A stretch of DNA of 64,000 nt from Peromyscus leucopus (Eukaryota > Chordata > Mammalia > Rodentia > Cricetidae). A model generated the notes under the pieces. It ran no database searches. It saw only the letters and a program-made list of their open reading frames with translations, and had not been told where the DNA came from. The first letter of the stretch is position 1. Each line of letters opens with the position of its first letter. The translations under genes were made by a program, and so were the position numbers. Below are positions 1-11,539 of the stretch, in pieces. The stretch covers positions 682,001 through 746,000 of the forward strand of contig NC_051072.1 of the NCBI RefSeq assembly GCF_004664715.2, in the 5' to 3' direction.

Positions 1-256
1 GCAGAATTTTCTGGGCAGAGAAAATGTTGGCAGAGTGAGAGGAGTGCCAGCAGATGCAGAGAGAAACAAGATGAACAGACTGTGTTGAAAGAAGATATCG
101 CTACATGGCAGGTGGTAGATAAGAAATATGGATTTATTTAAAATGTAAGAGCTAGCTAAAAATGACCTAAACTAATGTCCAACCATTTATAATTATCATT
201 AAGTCACATTTTGGTTATTTTGGAGTAGCTGCTGGGACAGGAAAACTCCACCTACA
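1..256 (+). mobile_element. ERV LTR (family X), cut by the window edge
   Basis: This is the 3' part of a long terminal repeat, ending in the CTCCACCTACA typical of its family. It shares the block around 'ttaa..aaatgtaagagctag' and the later 'attaagtc' block with LTRs at 2,297, 55,026 and 60,390 (plus) and with minus-strand copies at 5.5, 39.1, 42.9 and 56.8 kb. I call this family X. Together with 2,297-2,644 it brackets a short, internally deleted provirus. Family name not determined. Confidence 0.65.
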
Positions 257-2296
257 AATAGTGTTCCAACCTGGTGTACCCACATACACATAAGACCTGT
301 ACAAGCTTTATAAACGTTCTAAATACACAAAAATGGAGCCAAACACGACTTCCTAGTTTCATGTCTCTCATGTGGGCTGCAGTATGGAGATGTGACTCCT
401 GGCAGCTGCCTACAGATCTGAGCAGCCAGCATGAGCTCTGCCTGTGCACTGCATGGTCCAACAGCTCATGGCATGACAGGTTTGAGGTTTTGCTCATGCA
501 GACAGAAAGGATTACAGATGCTCAGGAAAGACAGATCCAGACGAGAGAAAAAAAAAAATCTCTAAATGGGATCCATTATGTTTAAAAATGTACAAAGGCT
601 TGGGAGAGAAGAAAAAAAGGGTACAGTCAGTCATAAAAATATATACAAACTTTTAAAATAATAAAATAATAAAAAAGACACATAAAGATGGAAAATACAC
701 AATGTCTGGATTCCGTATGTCATTGTGTTGTCCTTGAATTTTTCTGATTGCTAATAAAGGATCGACAGCTGCTAAGACACATTGGATTATGAAAACTGAT
801 GTATTAAGCCAACCTATATATTCTTAAAATGTCTGGACTAAAAAAGAAGCCAAAAATATGTTACTTTGGGAGAGAGGTGATGCTTTTATTTCCACTGAAA
901 ATGAGAGGCTCTGGATTCATTTCAGGTTGATATGGATCAGGTTGGATCATGGAAGATGCCCTGAAAATCCTGGCTACAAACATAAAGAAATAAACCTGGG
1001 AAAACTACAAACCACATGATGTATATTTGACCTGCTCAAACATAAAACAAAAAGTCATCTTTAGCTAACTTGTGAACACCACACAATCTATACTTGTATT
1101 AGTATAGATATGCTTGTTACCTTTAAAAGTTTATGTATTTCCAGAACAAGGAGACCAGACACCAATAAAAATGGATGGCCTAGATGATTCAATATCTCGG
1201 TGCACTACTGTTGCAATTTCCTTAAAATTCTACACCCAAAACAGTTTCAAGTCTGCTGGCTGATATGATCCAAACTCACAAACTACTCCAGACAAACCTA
1301 ACAATTATCCTGACTTTTCTGAAGGTTTCCCTAAAGATATCAGCACCCACAGAAAACAGGATGTAGTTCAAAAAAACAAACCTTAACCACAAAATATTTT
1401 ACACTGGTATGGGTTTTAGTTGATTGATAAAAATTTGAAGTTAATTTTCTTATATTGTATGTATGTTTCTACTCTTGTTTGGGGTGTTGTGTTTATGCAG
1501 CTCATTTAAAAATCTATTGTATAATTAAAAATACAAGATAGTAGTCATCTAAAAATGTCAAATTTATAGTCATGCTAGGTATGTTTTCAAAGTCATAAAC
1601 AGATATATTTAGATAGAGAGATGGTCTTCAAACACTTCTAAGACCTACAGAATATGGCTTTTAAAATGTTTTAATAACATAGGCTTTTCCTAATAGCAAA
1701 ACATATCTGCTCCTGGCAGCACCAATTTATTTCAAAGATGATGGGCATTGAAGAAACTCTGTATGGAGTTTATTTTCTTTATGGCAAAAGCTAGCCATTG
1801 ACAAAGAAACTACCTTTGCCTCAATTGCTGACAGTATACTGCCCAAACTGAACCAGCAGTGACTTCTAAACTTTGCCAAGACAAGATAGAACAGTCCTTT
1901 AAAATTTCTTGCTTCTCAAAAAAGTCTGTTAGATATTCTAGGCCTGTAGGCCAAAGATGGATGGCCCAATATTACAGAAGAACTTTGTGTGACTGTCCAG
2001 GCAGCCAGATGTTCCAGTCATTAGTTAACATTTCATCCTTCTGGAGTCTTTGATGTAGTTAAAGACTAAATATTTAGACAAAGTTTTTCTTAGTTATAAT
2101 AAAAAATAAATTAGATATAAAACTTTTTGGACTCACAAAGATAAGATAATAAAAATATTTTCTCTAAATTTATCAAATACAAATGAACTGGATATTGTAA
2201 GTGTAATTCTTACTGGACAACTGCTTTTGATATATATAGTTTTACTATGTTGAAATTAAAACCTTACTTTTTAATTATAGAAAAAGGGGGAGACGT
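257..2296 (+). mobile_element. Internal region of a deleted ERV, ending in a polypurine tract
   Basis: The region between two family X LTRs is only 2 kb and has no retroviral reading frame of useful length, so it is a non-autonomous or deleted copy. It ends in a polypurine tract at 2,281-2,293 (aaaaagggggaga) just before the TGTGG start of the next LTR. The part from about 1,440 aligns with 61.0-62.8 kb and, in part, with 16.03-16.5 kb (shared landmarks: 'ctacagaatatgg', 'gctcctggcagcacc', 'tcaaatacaaatg'). No host gene is visible here. Confidence 0.6.
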
Positions 2297-2644
2297 TGTG
2301 GAATATGTGAAGCTATATCGCTCACATTGTTAATCAAAAGCTGATTGGTCGATGGTTAGGCAGAATTTGGTGACAGAGAATGCTGGGAAGAGGAATGACA
2401 GAGCCGGAGGAGTCACGAGGATGCAGAGAAGAAAGAGAGACACATGCCATAGGAGAAAAGGTACTGCCACGTGGCAGAGAGTAAATAAGGAATATGGGTT
2501 AATTTAAGATGTAAGAGCTAGTTAGTAATAATCTTGAGGTATTGGCTGAGCATTTATGATTAATATTAAGTCTCTGTGTGGTTATTTGCGAGTGGCTGGT
2601 GGGACAGAACCCATTGGGGTCCCAATAAAAAAACTCCACCTATA
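2297..2644 (+). mobile_element. ERV LTR (family X), 3' copy
   Basis: Begins TGTGGAATATG directly after the polypurine tract and ends near CTCCACCTATA. It is homologous along its length with 1-256 and 55,026-55,370. It lies where the intron between KRAB b and the finger exon of unit A should continue. Confidence 0.7.
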
Positions 2645-3104
2645 CTTCTCATCCGTGCTCCCGAAGCCAGTGAAATATACACTTGGAGGAAGTTTGAGAA
2701 TCAAAAGAAGACCTTGAGAAGAAGGGACCACAAGATCTCTTCCTACCATTGGACTCATGGTAATGTTAGCCATATGCTTCCTATAGGGCTAGCCACAGTG
2801 GCTATCCTGACTGGATCTGAAACAAAACATTGTATTGGCTCTGATGTATCTGGGAATATCAGGTTCATACGAAAAAGTCCATAATTTCTCTAACCAGTTG
2901 TGAATTGGAATATATCCAAATAACAGACCTAATATATGATAAATATGTTAACTTGAAAAAAGTAAAACAAAACCCCAAAAGCATGGAGCCTTACATCACA
3001 CTGAAAGTCCTAAATCTACTAACTGCCATGGAGGGGAGGCGCACAATCACTGTCCCCAGAACTGTTTGGTCGGCATCCCTGAGTCAACAGTGTCAGGCCC
3101 TGTA
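2645..3104. other. Intron sequence of KZFP unit A, no gene
   Basis: About 460 bp without a convincing reading frame. The block at 2,775-2,870 (landmarks 'gcttcctatagggct' and 'tgtctgggaat'-like) has a homologue in the same orientation at 13,706-13,800 in unit B, as expected if both are the intron just upstream of a finger exon. Confidence 0.45.
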
Positions 3105-3516
3105 GCTCATCCTGTCCTAAACTTCCTAGGTCTAATTGTTGGGCCCTGCTGAATCAACTGGAGGTAAAACAGTTAAACACGCCAAACAGCCTCGAATGGC
3201 CCAACACAACCCCTGTTACAATACATTAATGCCTTGACTCTTCCCTAAGATCAGTGGGGAATGAACTGTCCAAACTGACTCTGGTTTGTATGAGTGTTAT
3301 CCAACTGCTCCCCACCCCCAAATTGTTTTAATCACCAGAACTGAAACTGTTCTGCCCCTCCTGCCTCTCTGAGATGGAATTGTGGGTTTGGTTTTATAAA
3401 GCCAATCATGCTCACTTTGGTGTAGAGATCTTTCTGGCATGAGTCCGCTCACAACCTCTGCAAATAAATGACTCTCAGTCTGACCAGCACTGAGTTCTCT
3501 TTCACTGGGTCTTACA
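3105..3516 (+). mobile_element. Probable solo LTR, older than the unit A/B duplication
   Basis: Contains a TATA-like tttataaag near 3,393 and an aataaa signal near 3,464 at LTR-like spacing, and ends in a CTTACA. Its last 60-70 bp ('aataaatgactctcagtctgacc') are also present at 15,368-15,420 in unit B. That suggests the element inserted before the two units separated. The class and left boundary are uncertain. Confidence 0.4.
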
Positions 3517-3770
3517 CTACAATGGAGAATAAACAAAAAGAAAAACCTTAGAAGTCACTGTAAATAAAAACACAGCTCACTGTTGGGGAAATACAAAGTA
3601 AGAAACTGAAACTATTAAAAAGTCTGAGAGGTGAGCTTTGACAACAAAAACATAAAGAGGCCTAAAGAATGATTCCCATAGTGTCATGTTTCAAGGCACA
3701 TGGGAAAGCCTGTCTTTCTGTTGGATATGTGGCCCTCAACTCTGCCCCAGAACCCCTCATTCCTACACAC

Positions 3771-3866
3771 CTGGCTGCATGTTGGCTGCTGCTTGTCTCT
3801 TCACATCTGAAGGCTCTTGTCTTTGCTCCAGAAGTGTCACCAGGTGTGGCTTAGACACAACAAGAC
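3771..3866 (-). pseudogene. KRAB b-box exon of KZFP unit A
   Basis: Minus-strand exon of exactly 96 bp, flanked by an acceptor (AG at 3,868-3,867) and a GTGTG donor (3,770-3,766). It begins in the phase left by the KRAB A exon and reads GLVVSKPHLVTLLEQRQEP and on to ...VKRQAAANMQP with no stop, matching the b-box that follows KRAB A in many rodent KZFPs. It lies 168 bp downstream of the KRAB A exon of the same unit. The exon looks splice-competent, but no finger exon is found to its left, because an ERV occupies 1-2,644. The unit could still use a finger exon outside the window or make a KRAB-only product. I label it pseudogene because the KRAB A exon has lost its usual start codon. Confidence 0.75.
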
Positions 3867-3900
3867 CTGTTTGTAGAAAAAAGAAGGAACAGATTGTTTA

Positions 3901-4161
<261 letters not shown>

Positions 4162-4224
4162 CTAAAACAAAGACCAGTGAATGATATTACACTTTTAATT
4201 AATTAAAACCATTAAGAATATAAA

Positions 4225-4615
4225 TGCCAAGATGCATGGCTGTAGGGTTCTCTTGTCACCATGACACTAACTAGGATCATTTGAGAATAGAGAAACACAA
4301 TTGAGAAAATGCCTGACTACCTCAGACAGTCCTGTAGCAAAATCTAAGAGGTATTTTCTTAATTTGTATTGATTTGAGATAGCACAGCCCATTATGGGTG
4401 GTGCCCACCCTGGGCAGGCAGTTGTATATAGTATAGGAAAGCAGGCTGGACAAGTCAGTAAAGAATGTTCTTCTGTGGCCTCTGCTCCAGTTCTTGCCTC
4501 AGATTCCTGTGTTGACTTCCCTCAGTGATGGACAGTTACCTGAAGTTGTAGTCTAAAATAAACCCTTTCTTCTCCAAGATGTCTTTTGTCGTGGTCATTG
4601 CACAGCAATAGAAAA
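4225..4615 (+). repeat. Rodent interspersed repeat, LTR/MaLR-like or URR1-like
   Basis: Homologous with 30,335-30,735 and 36,545-36,955. Landmarks are 'ctagg.tcattt', 'cccattatgggtggtgcc', 'aggaaagcaggctg' and 'aaataaaccctttcttctcc', ending near 'cacagcaatagaaa'. The copies at 4.2 and 30.3 kb sit at the same place just upstream of a KRAB A exon, so this insertion predates duplication of units A and C. Family name not certain. Confidence 0.55.
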
Positions 4616-4799
4616 CCCAACAGCTATCATGTGTCTGTGGACACAAATTGCATTTCTCCCAGGATGAAAGAGAATTAGAAATGTTTCTTACATGAGTGAG
4701 TATCATTCCTCTGACATGGTTCAAGTGGTCACATGATCTCACACTGGACCCAATTTCAAGGAAAGACAAGGTAAAAGATCCTATAAGCCCAGTTGGACA

Positions 4800-5480
4800 T
4801 GATCCATTTAAGACAGAAATGTAAGATGAACACATACACAGAACATGCAATTAGTGCCATATGCTACTATATACCACATATATGTATATATACATTTTTT
4901 TCCCACAGGAGAAAGTCATGGTGGGGGAGAAGGAATTTCTCAACAGTTGATAAGCACAATCACAAATGTGAAGTGAAATGAAAATACAGTCTGATGCAGC
5001 AGCTCGGGCTGTCATCTGGGTTTCAGGATTTCTACAGATTCACTGATGATGCAAATGATGGTGACAAGGGACATGAGAAGGAGCAGGCAGGGGCAGAACT
5101 CACAGACTGAATGTCATTTACGTATCTGATCATGTGAGAAAACAGGCAAGTACAGGACTAACAACGCTGTTGAGATTTAACATAGACTAGACATCACCGG
5201 ATCTTTTTGTTATTTTCCCTTGCTGTCTTTTCTCTGTCAGGTATTGACTGAAGTGTTTGCATGGTTAAGCTTTGGAACCTCTTCCTAGTTATGGTATGGC
5301 CACCTCCTCAAACACTATTGTCCAGGCATCTGAAATGTACCCTACATAATGCTTACACACATCCAACATTTGGAACAGTACTGGAGGCTTCTCCCTCCTA
5401 TCACACTGTCCCAGAGCATTCATTGTTCAGGAAGTGTAGCTGGCATTTTTCTTTGGGACACAAACCAAGTAATGACATGG
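4800..5480. other. Duplicated intron 1 block of unit A
   Basis: Non-coding. The stretch from about 4,860 to 5,220 aligns with 30,990-31,370 in unit C and 55,490-55,830 in unit E (landmarks 'cacaggagaaag.catggt', 'gcacaatca.aaatgtgaa' and 'acagagtcca.tagtgatg'). It supports segmental duplication of whole genes. Confidence 0.6.
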
Positions 5481-5499
5481 AGACTTCTTATTAATTAGG

Positions 5500-5834
5500 A
5501 AAGCTTGGCCTTTAGCTTATGCCTGTCCCATTCACTCGTATAACTTCATTTAACCTGTTTCTATTAATCTAAATTTTGCCTCAGGGCTCTGACTTTTCTT
5601 TCATTCTGTATGTCCTGCTTTCCTGATTCCTCCATGTCTGTCTGTCTGACCCCTGGTGACTCCCTCTGTCTATGTCTCCAGATTTCTCCTCTTACTCTCT
5701 CAGCCTGGAAGTCCCACCTATACCTCCTGCCTAGCTATTGACCATTTAGTTTTTTAATAGACCAATCAGTTGCCTTAGGCATGCAAGGTAAACAAATGCA
5801 ACACATCTTTACATAGTTAAACTAATATTCCACA
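5500..5834 (-). mobile_element. ERV LTR (family X), minus strand, truncated
   Basis: Reverse-complement match to the family X LTRs; the TGTGGAATATTAG start is at 5,834. The far end near 5,500 is diverged. Confidence 0.55.
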
Positions 5835-5885
5835 ACATAAACAAATGCAAAACATCTTTACATAGTAAAACTAATACTCCACAAC
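5789..5885. repeat. 48-bp tandem duplication at an LTR edge
   Basis: Two adjacent copies of a roughly 48-bp unit running from 'taaacaaatgcaa.acatc' to 'ctaat.ctccacaac', with about four differences. The unit contains the terminal 45 bp of the LTR at 5,500-5,834. Confidence 0.75.
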
Positions 5886-5989
5886 AAGGAAGTCCTTAAG
5901 TGTTGGCTTCCTGAGGTCACTGGTCAATGGAAAAAAATCATTGCACCTCCAACTTATATGTATTATGATTCTTTATGTTTAGCACAACT

Positions 5990-6237
5990 CTATCTTATAT
6001 AAGTTTCAATTCATTACATTTCACATACTGATGAGATCATGTGTTATTTACCTTTATCTGCCTGAAAGAACTTCCATTTTCATCAATATTGTCACAATTC
6101 ACAAGACTGTATTTTTTCTCTGAAAATCATTGAATTAAAATATAGAATTTTCCCCTCTTTCTACTCATTACAACTTCTCTAATGTCGCCCAGTAGTCTGT
6201 CTCAAGTATATGGTATACTTTTCTTGAATTATTATTG

Positions 6238-6273
<36 letters not shown>

Positions 6274-6640
6274 CTATATTAATAAAAATGGCTGATTCTG
6301 TTCAAGGTTGCCCGTGTGTACATTTTGAGCACTGACCACTTGTTACTGGATGAACAGTGAGCGCTCTCATCCTGGGAAAGACTAATTCTCCCTCTCTCAG
6401 CAGTTCTCAGATGCCTACACTTGGATGCTTACCCAGCAGACTGCCCCCTGCAGGGGACCTTGTGCCACTGTCACTGTTCAGGGCTTGATCAGGCAGCCAT
6501 GTTGTTGGGGTATCATGGGTGCAGCTTCCCTTCCCTTTCTAGAAAGCACAGCCTCATAGCAGACTTCTTCGACCCCCAGCTCTGATAATAAACCCCCTCT
6601 CCAAAAATATCTCCTGAGCCTTATATGCAGGAATTGTGGT
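5990..6640 (-). mobile_element. Old L1 3'-end fragment with (CA)16
   Basis: Reverse-complement L1 3' UTR-like sequence ('cccctctttctactcatt', 'ttattattgttacacacac', 'agactaattctccctctctc'). It is homologous in part with 45,020-45,590. A clean CA microsatellite lies at 6,241-6,272. Confidence 0.5.
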
Positions 6641-6889
6641 GTAGTGTATCTTTTGGGTCACAGCACCACAGACAATAGTTCTGTGCACTTTGTAAGTTTT
6701 AGTTTTCTGGAATGTTCTCTGTGCTTCAGAAAGAAGCGCCTTTGATGAGCAGTGACAGTTACATTTATGTGTAGCTCTAATGAAAAGTACTTGGAGTGCA
6801 GTTAGGAATTATGACGGTTTAGTGGCATTACTATGTTCTCCATGATTTAAGATCTAACATGTCAGAAGCAGTTCCAAGCATTATATAGA

Positions 6890-7255
6890 TTCTCCTGTCC
6901 ACTCTAAGTCCCTTTGACAGCTGCTGCTAATGCAAAGGTGTGAGAGGCGCTGTGGCACCTTTAGAGATATCATGCCACACTGGTCATTGTTGTGGTTCAT
7001 GGTCGCAATAGCTAAGCAGGACTATTTGTTGCTTCTCTCCCTTGGAGCTTTCAAAGCACCTTCAAGCACTGAGCAAACTCGCCCTTAGGCAGGAGACCTT
7101 CGAACCAAATCCAGCTCCAATCCTCTGAGTTTGTGCCAGCATTGAGAGGAGGGAGTAGCTTATCATCACAAGACTTTTGGGACAACTGAAACATATCCTC
7201 CATGAGGAATGACTACATAGAAATATGTCTTTAAATAAAGTGCAGAATTGAGCAG
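6890..7255. other. Duplicated intron 1 block of unit A (second part)
   Basis: Aligns in the same orientation with 32,610-32,890 in unit C ('ggtcat..ttgtggttcat', 'aagcaggactattt', 'gggagtagct'). Non-coding. Confidence 0.6.
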
Positions 7256-7275
7256 CATCCAACACACGACACAGC

Positions 7276-7343
7276 AGGTGGAGGAGAACCGGCCCAGAGC
7301 ACTCACTTAAAGTGCTGGGGGTGGGGGCGGTTCTCCTCCACCT
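7276..7343. repeat. Perfect 16-bp inverted repeat with nested 6-bp stem
   Basis: aggtggaggagaaccg at 7,276-7,291 is matched exactly by its reverse complement at 7,328-7,343. The 36-bp spacer contains a second inverted pair (agcact/agtgct). A tatataaa box follows directly at about 7,345. Confidence 0.85.
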
Positions 7344-7784
7344 ATATAAACCCCTCAGGTTTATATAGGAAAAGTTTACATGCAGCTTGGGATTGTAGAT
7401 TGGGGGATAGGGGTGAGGCCATTCTTTGAAGTTACTGGCTGAACTATGAGCATGAGGTTACTGCTGGCTAACAGGATTCAGGGGATCTACAGAGACGTAA
7501 ATTTTTTACTCCCTATGTCCTGCTTTTGTTGAGCCCAGGATATACACATTCAGATTCATTGTTCCAGTCCTACTCTCCTCTAAGGTCAATTTCTGGTCAG
7601 CTGAGTCCATTACTCCCCATATCTTGTTTTGCCAAGTCCAGGATACATAGATTTATTATCCCAGCCTTAAGTTCAACTTCTGATCACTTCTAAAACTGCT
7701 GGTCAGCAAATACCTTTGGAGGAGGGGAGGGGGAAGCATCTCTCAAGATGGCTACTGATTTTTCCCTTTCACTCTACAGATACT

Positions 7785-8289
7785 TGAAAGACCCAGACAC
7801 AGTTCCCCCAGAAAACCAAAAGAGCTGAGGGAAGAGATATCTTAAAAATGAGTCAGTTACCCCTCCTGGAGAGGGTGAAGTCAGGTGTTTTCAAAAGAAC
7901 GAAGTCAGGATGTCTGATGGTAACTGATTAAGCACGAGATGCCCCTCTCCGGAGATAACATGACCAGACCCTGGAGATGAGTTGTAAAACTCCTCACAGG
8001 GCAAACAGATAAGCTAAAATAAGACAAAGTCCAGGCCCGGAAAAAACTGGACCAATCAAGGATGGACCCGTACTAACCCCCTCCCCTCTAAGAAATTTTA
8101 TAGGTTTTGCCTCTAAAAACTAACTTCCCCAAGAAAGAGTATTTCCTCCCTGCCTCACTTCGCTGAGGCCAGTGAATGCTTGAGATGAGTTCCCTGATGC
8201 ACAATCTGTAACAAAAATAAACCTTGCTTTTGCATTCTGGTATGCTCATCCTTGGTGGTCTCTCTGGGGGTCACGATCTGGACACAACA
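7785..8289 (+). mobile_element. Solo LTR of a class I (gammaretrovirus-like) ERV
   Basis: Begins TGAAAGACCC, as in gammaretroviral LTRs, has a TATA-like attttatagg near 8,095 and an aataaa near 8,217, and ends ACACAACA. It is bracketed by a perfect 5-bp target duplication, atact, at 7,780-7,784 and 8,290-8,294. No internal sequence remains, so it is the product of LTR-LTR recombination. It lies within intron 1 of unit A, between KRAB A and the promoter. Confidence 0.8.
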
Positions 8290-8399
8290 ATACTGAGAAA
8301 TCTAACCGTGTCCATGAGAGAACCGCTCAGCTAGAGAAGCATGCTTCCCCACCAAAGCTGCTCACTGAGCTCCCAGCTCCACCTCAGGAGCAGGCAGTC

Positions 8400-8880
8400 A
8401 GCTGACCATCATTAGTTTGCAATCCTGGACTTGCACTATCATCTACTCCGCGCTACCAGGCAGCTCTCCTGTCCCAGAAGCCCCAGGCGGGCTCCAGCTT
8501 CACGTGGCATCTGAGGGAAACCATAACTCAGGGCACAGTCCCTATCACCCTCACCTCAGCCCTGACCTGCAACCTCACGTGACCCTGTCAGTGCAGCACA
8601 ACAGCTCCAAGGCAGCTTCTTCCGCCCTCCCACCCAGCCCAGGTCCGCTCCCTCCAAGTCGGACTCCTGCACCCCGCACAGTGCGTCAGGCTGCGCTGAA
8701 CCCTGGATCAACCTCCATGTCAGAGATGCAACAGGAATGTAGAACAGGCAGGACTCTCGCCCAACTTTGGGAGAGCTGCACACTTGTGCACCAAAAGCCG
8801 ATATTCGATTTCCTGGAGGGCTTCCTGCGATGTCAGTCTCGGGGCCTACATTTCCCAGAAGTCTGTACGATGGAGATCCC
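8400..8880 (-). promoter_or_regulatory. Promoter and exon 1 region of KZFP unit A
   Basis: GC-richer block homologous with 20.6-21.24, 35.4-35.75 and 59.5-60.03 kb. On the minus strand it reads from the ZNF143/THAP11-like site at 8,845-8,864 (plus: cctacatttcccagaagtc) to the exon 1 landmark CTGACATGGAGGTTG (plus at about 8,710-8,724) and a GC-rich stretch. The sibling CRE is not intact here (gatgtcag). Exon 1 is probably mostly untranslated, and its donor is not resolved. Spacing to KRAB A is 4.3 kb, similar to units C and E. Confidence 0.65.
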
Positions 8881-8967
8881 TGGACCCCATTAGGTAATAT
8901 CTTCAGTTCCTGAATTTGGGCCCAGCTAGGGGAGTAGAGTATGGGAGGAAGAAACCAGGTTTGCAGG

Positions 8968-9387
8968 ATATCAAGGTCCACGAGAATTCTCATAAAAGAC
9001 CACCAGACACATAAGCGTTTAATCCAGCTTGCAGAGGTCAAACCATTTGACGAAGAGGCAAAGTGGCGTAGGCTCCTTCTAAGCAAGATTACCAGAAGGT
9101 TAGGGGGATTAAGGGAGAGGAAGTTAATCTGGGGCTGATTGGTGGGTTTAAACAAGAAGTTTACAGGTTGTAATAGGATTGGTAGACTCCTCTAATGAGT
9201 AGGGACTTTCCAGCAGCAGGGTCAGGAAAGCGATCTTTAGCTAACAGGAGGCATGGGGGAGCCTGCTGATTGGTTTCCCCTGAGTTCTTGTCTTCCCCAG
9301 AACTGCTTGTTCAGTAAACCCAACTGAGGCTGGTTTCAGACGAGGCTATTAGGAGCCTGTGGTGGCTTTTGTTTGGTTCTCTCTCAG
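8968..9387 (-). mobile_element. About 420-bp insertion absent from the unit C paralogue
   Basis: At unit C (about 35,795-35,830) 'gagtatgg.agaag' runs directly into 'gcagggcagccatgg'. Here the same flanks are separated by this segment. It has an ATTAAA-type signal on the minus strand near 9,015, so a minus-strand LTR is likely, but the family is not recognised. After it, 9,388-9,510 again aligns with 35,817-35,935. Confidence 0.5.
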
Positions 9388-9510
9388 GGCAGCCATGGGG
9401 AATCAGGCTTGTTTCACCTCCAGATCCACAACGTGAGATGTGTGGATGTGAGCCCAGCCTTTAACAGAAATATTAGACTTACAGGTCATTTCTGGTCCCA
9501 TATGTTCTGA

Positions 9511-9865
9511 TTTAATCTTCCTGCCTCCTGAAAAAAAAATCATGTTGACTCAGTTTTACTTTAAAATAACGAAGCAATACACAGTAACGTGGGAATGAAA
9601 AGTGTAATTTTAACATGATTTCAAAACCAGACTTGGTGTACCTGAACCTGCTTCTACATGCTTGGTGGATACTGACAAATGGACTCAGGATCCAAGACTG
9701 TAGTGGACGATTTATAGAGACCTTTGTCAAACAATAAAAATAAAATAAATAAATGAGAAAGTAAATACACACACAGAGAAAAACAAAATAAAACAAAAAC
9801 CCATATACTAATAAGGGGTAAAGCTGTTATAATGTCGGCCTTATCTTAATATGCAGTCCTACAAA

Positions 9866-9909
<44 letters not shown>

Positions 9910-10155
9910 CATGTTCCTCTGCACTGACACCCTGTGTGGGCCATACATGGGTCTGACTCCACAGCTTGGAAAACAGTTTTGTGAGAACATTGGAATCTCT
10001 ACAGTGTATTGATGAGGGACACAGAGACAGTATAATCACTGAACAAAGTTAAATGTCCAACTCTCTGACACTTACTTGCAAAGATCTCCCATAATCCAAC
10101 TCAGGAGTTTTCCACCGTCCTTCTGTTCCTTTAAACTCTTAATCTATGTAAGAAA

Positions 10156-10198
<43 letters not shown>

Positions 10199-10399
10199 GA
10201 GAAAAAGAGTGAGAGATCTCCACTAGAATTTATCAGTGTCTCCATGGTTTTTCACAAACTCAGGTCCATATTCACCACCTGTGTGCTAGGAGCTCATGCT
10301 TACCTCCCGAGTGAAGGGTCACTGGTCCTGGGTCATTCACTCGGGACTGAAGCACAGATAGGCCCAGGCTAGAGTTCCCTATATTTCTGCCATGAGTAT
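9511..10399. other. Upstream flank of unit A; no gene, simple repeats
   Basis: Holds an (AAAT)n tract at 9,863-9,908 and a (GT)n tract at 10,159-10,196. An 11-bp inverted pair (tcccgagtgaa / ttcactcggga) lies at 10,306-10,346. No supported coding sequence. Confidence 0.6.
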
Positions 10400-11160
10400 A
10401 TGGTGCAGTTTCAATTCCACTTAGCTATCACCTGCATGTTCCATGAACTGTGACCACACAGGGACTGTTGATCGGAACACTGAACATCCCACCAATTGCC
10501 TGGTGACACATTTCTTGTTTCACATTGCAAGTCTCTGTGCTGGCCTACAGGTTGCACCTTAGTGCATACAGAACCAGCATAATGTGGGCAGCGCTGTAAA
10601 GTTCTGCTTCTATCTTGGAGTAGTGCCAGGCCCCATCGCACAGTTTTCTTCTTTTCTGGGTGCTGACCCTGGAGAAACTTTCCTAGAAGTGTACCTGTGA
10701 GCACGAAGCCCCTACAATGGGCTGCTGTGTGATATTTTGATTGTGTTCTGATAAGTAAATTTTGCTTTAAGTCGAAGGGCAGAGCTAGCCTCTAGATGAC
10801 CAAAATTAACCATAGAAGTTTGAAGGACTGTGAACAGACAGGATACAGGAAGTAGTAAGGCAGAGCCAAGAGAAGGTCTCATGGCCATTTGGAGGGAGGG
10901 ACAGAGCTTGTAGGAAGTGACTGGTGGCTTCTTTATCTTCTCTGATCTTTCAGATTCTTATCCCCATACCTGATTCCTGATTTTTTTATTGATAAAGAAT
11001 GGGCCTTCACCTTTCAAATGAAACTTTACTTCCATAAGATAGAGACTCCCATATATGTGATCTTTGCTCAGAGAACATTTGATGTTGGTCCAAAATGCCA
11101 GGATTGCCAATATTGGAGTGAATCTCTCTAACAATTACAGCAGATCTCACATTGTCTATA
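10400..11160. other. Block duplicated upstream of promoters A and B
   Basis: Aligns with 21,960-22,450 in the same order and at a similar distance from the promoter ('gttctgcttc.a.cttgg', 'ctgaccctgg.gaaac', 'aacagttacagcagat'). It shows that units A and B were copied together with upstream DNA. It is interrupted here by the LTR at 10,725-10,930. No reading frame is conserved between the two copies, so it is not a gene. Confidence 0.6.
10725..10930 (+). mobile_element. ERV LTR (family Y), partial
   Basis: Begins TGTGTGATATTTTG, the family Y start (compare 62,785, and minus-strand 13,309 and 15,344), followed by diverged LTR sequence ('ggcagagctagcctct', 'gaagtagtaaggcagag'). No TATA-to-end portion is recognised. 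Confidence 0.5.
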
Positions 11161-11418
11161 ACTTGGAACTCACTGTGTTCTTAGAATGAGAATGGTATAA
11201 GCATTGCCGCTTGAATGGAAATGGATCCTGGCAGGAGCCAAGGAATACCACAAAGTCATTGTAAGGGTAGCAGCTTACAGACCTGCTCCAGGGAAAGGTT
11301 TCCCCAATGTAACAATCTGCTCTGGCAGGGAAGAGTTTCCCCAGTGAAAGTGTTACAGTTCTGCTCCACTCTGGCTCAGGCAAAAGTTGTTATTTCTCAG
11401 CTCCTCTCCATTCTGGCA

Positions 11419-11431
11419 AGAAAGAAAAGAA

Positions 11432-11523
<92 letters not shown>

Positions 11524-11532
11524 AAAAAAAAG
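11419..11532. repeat. (GAAA)n microsatellite
   Basis: Roughly 110 bp of gaaa repeats. Open frames over it encode only Lys-Glu-Arg or Phe-Leu-Ser repeats and are not genes. Confidence 0.95.
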
Positions 11533-11539
11533 ACTCACC

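Noticed and set aside
8417..9155. Overlapping 158- and 199-codon frames on opposite strands
   Set aside because: They cover the GC-rich promoter/exon 1 block and a later insertion, and are not conserved in the paralogous promoters at 21, 35.5 and 59.8 kb.
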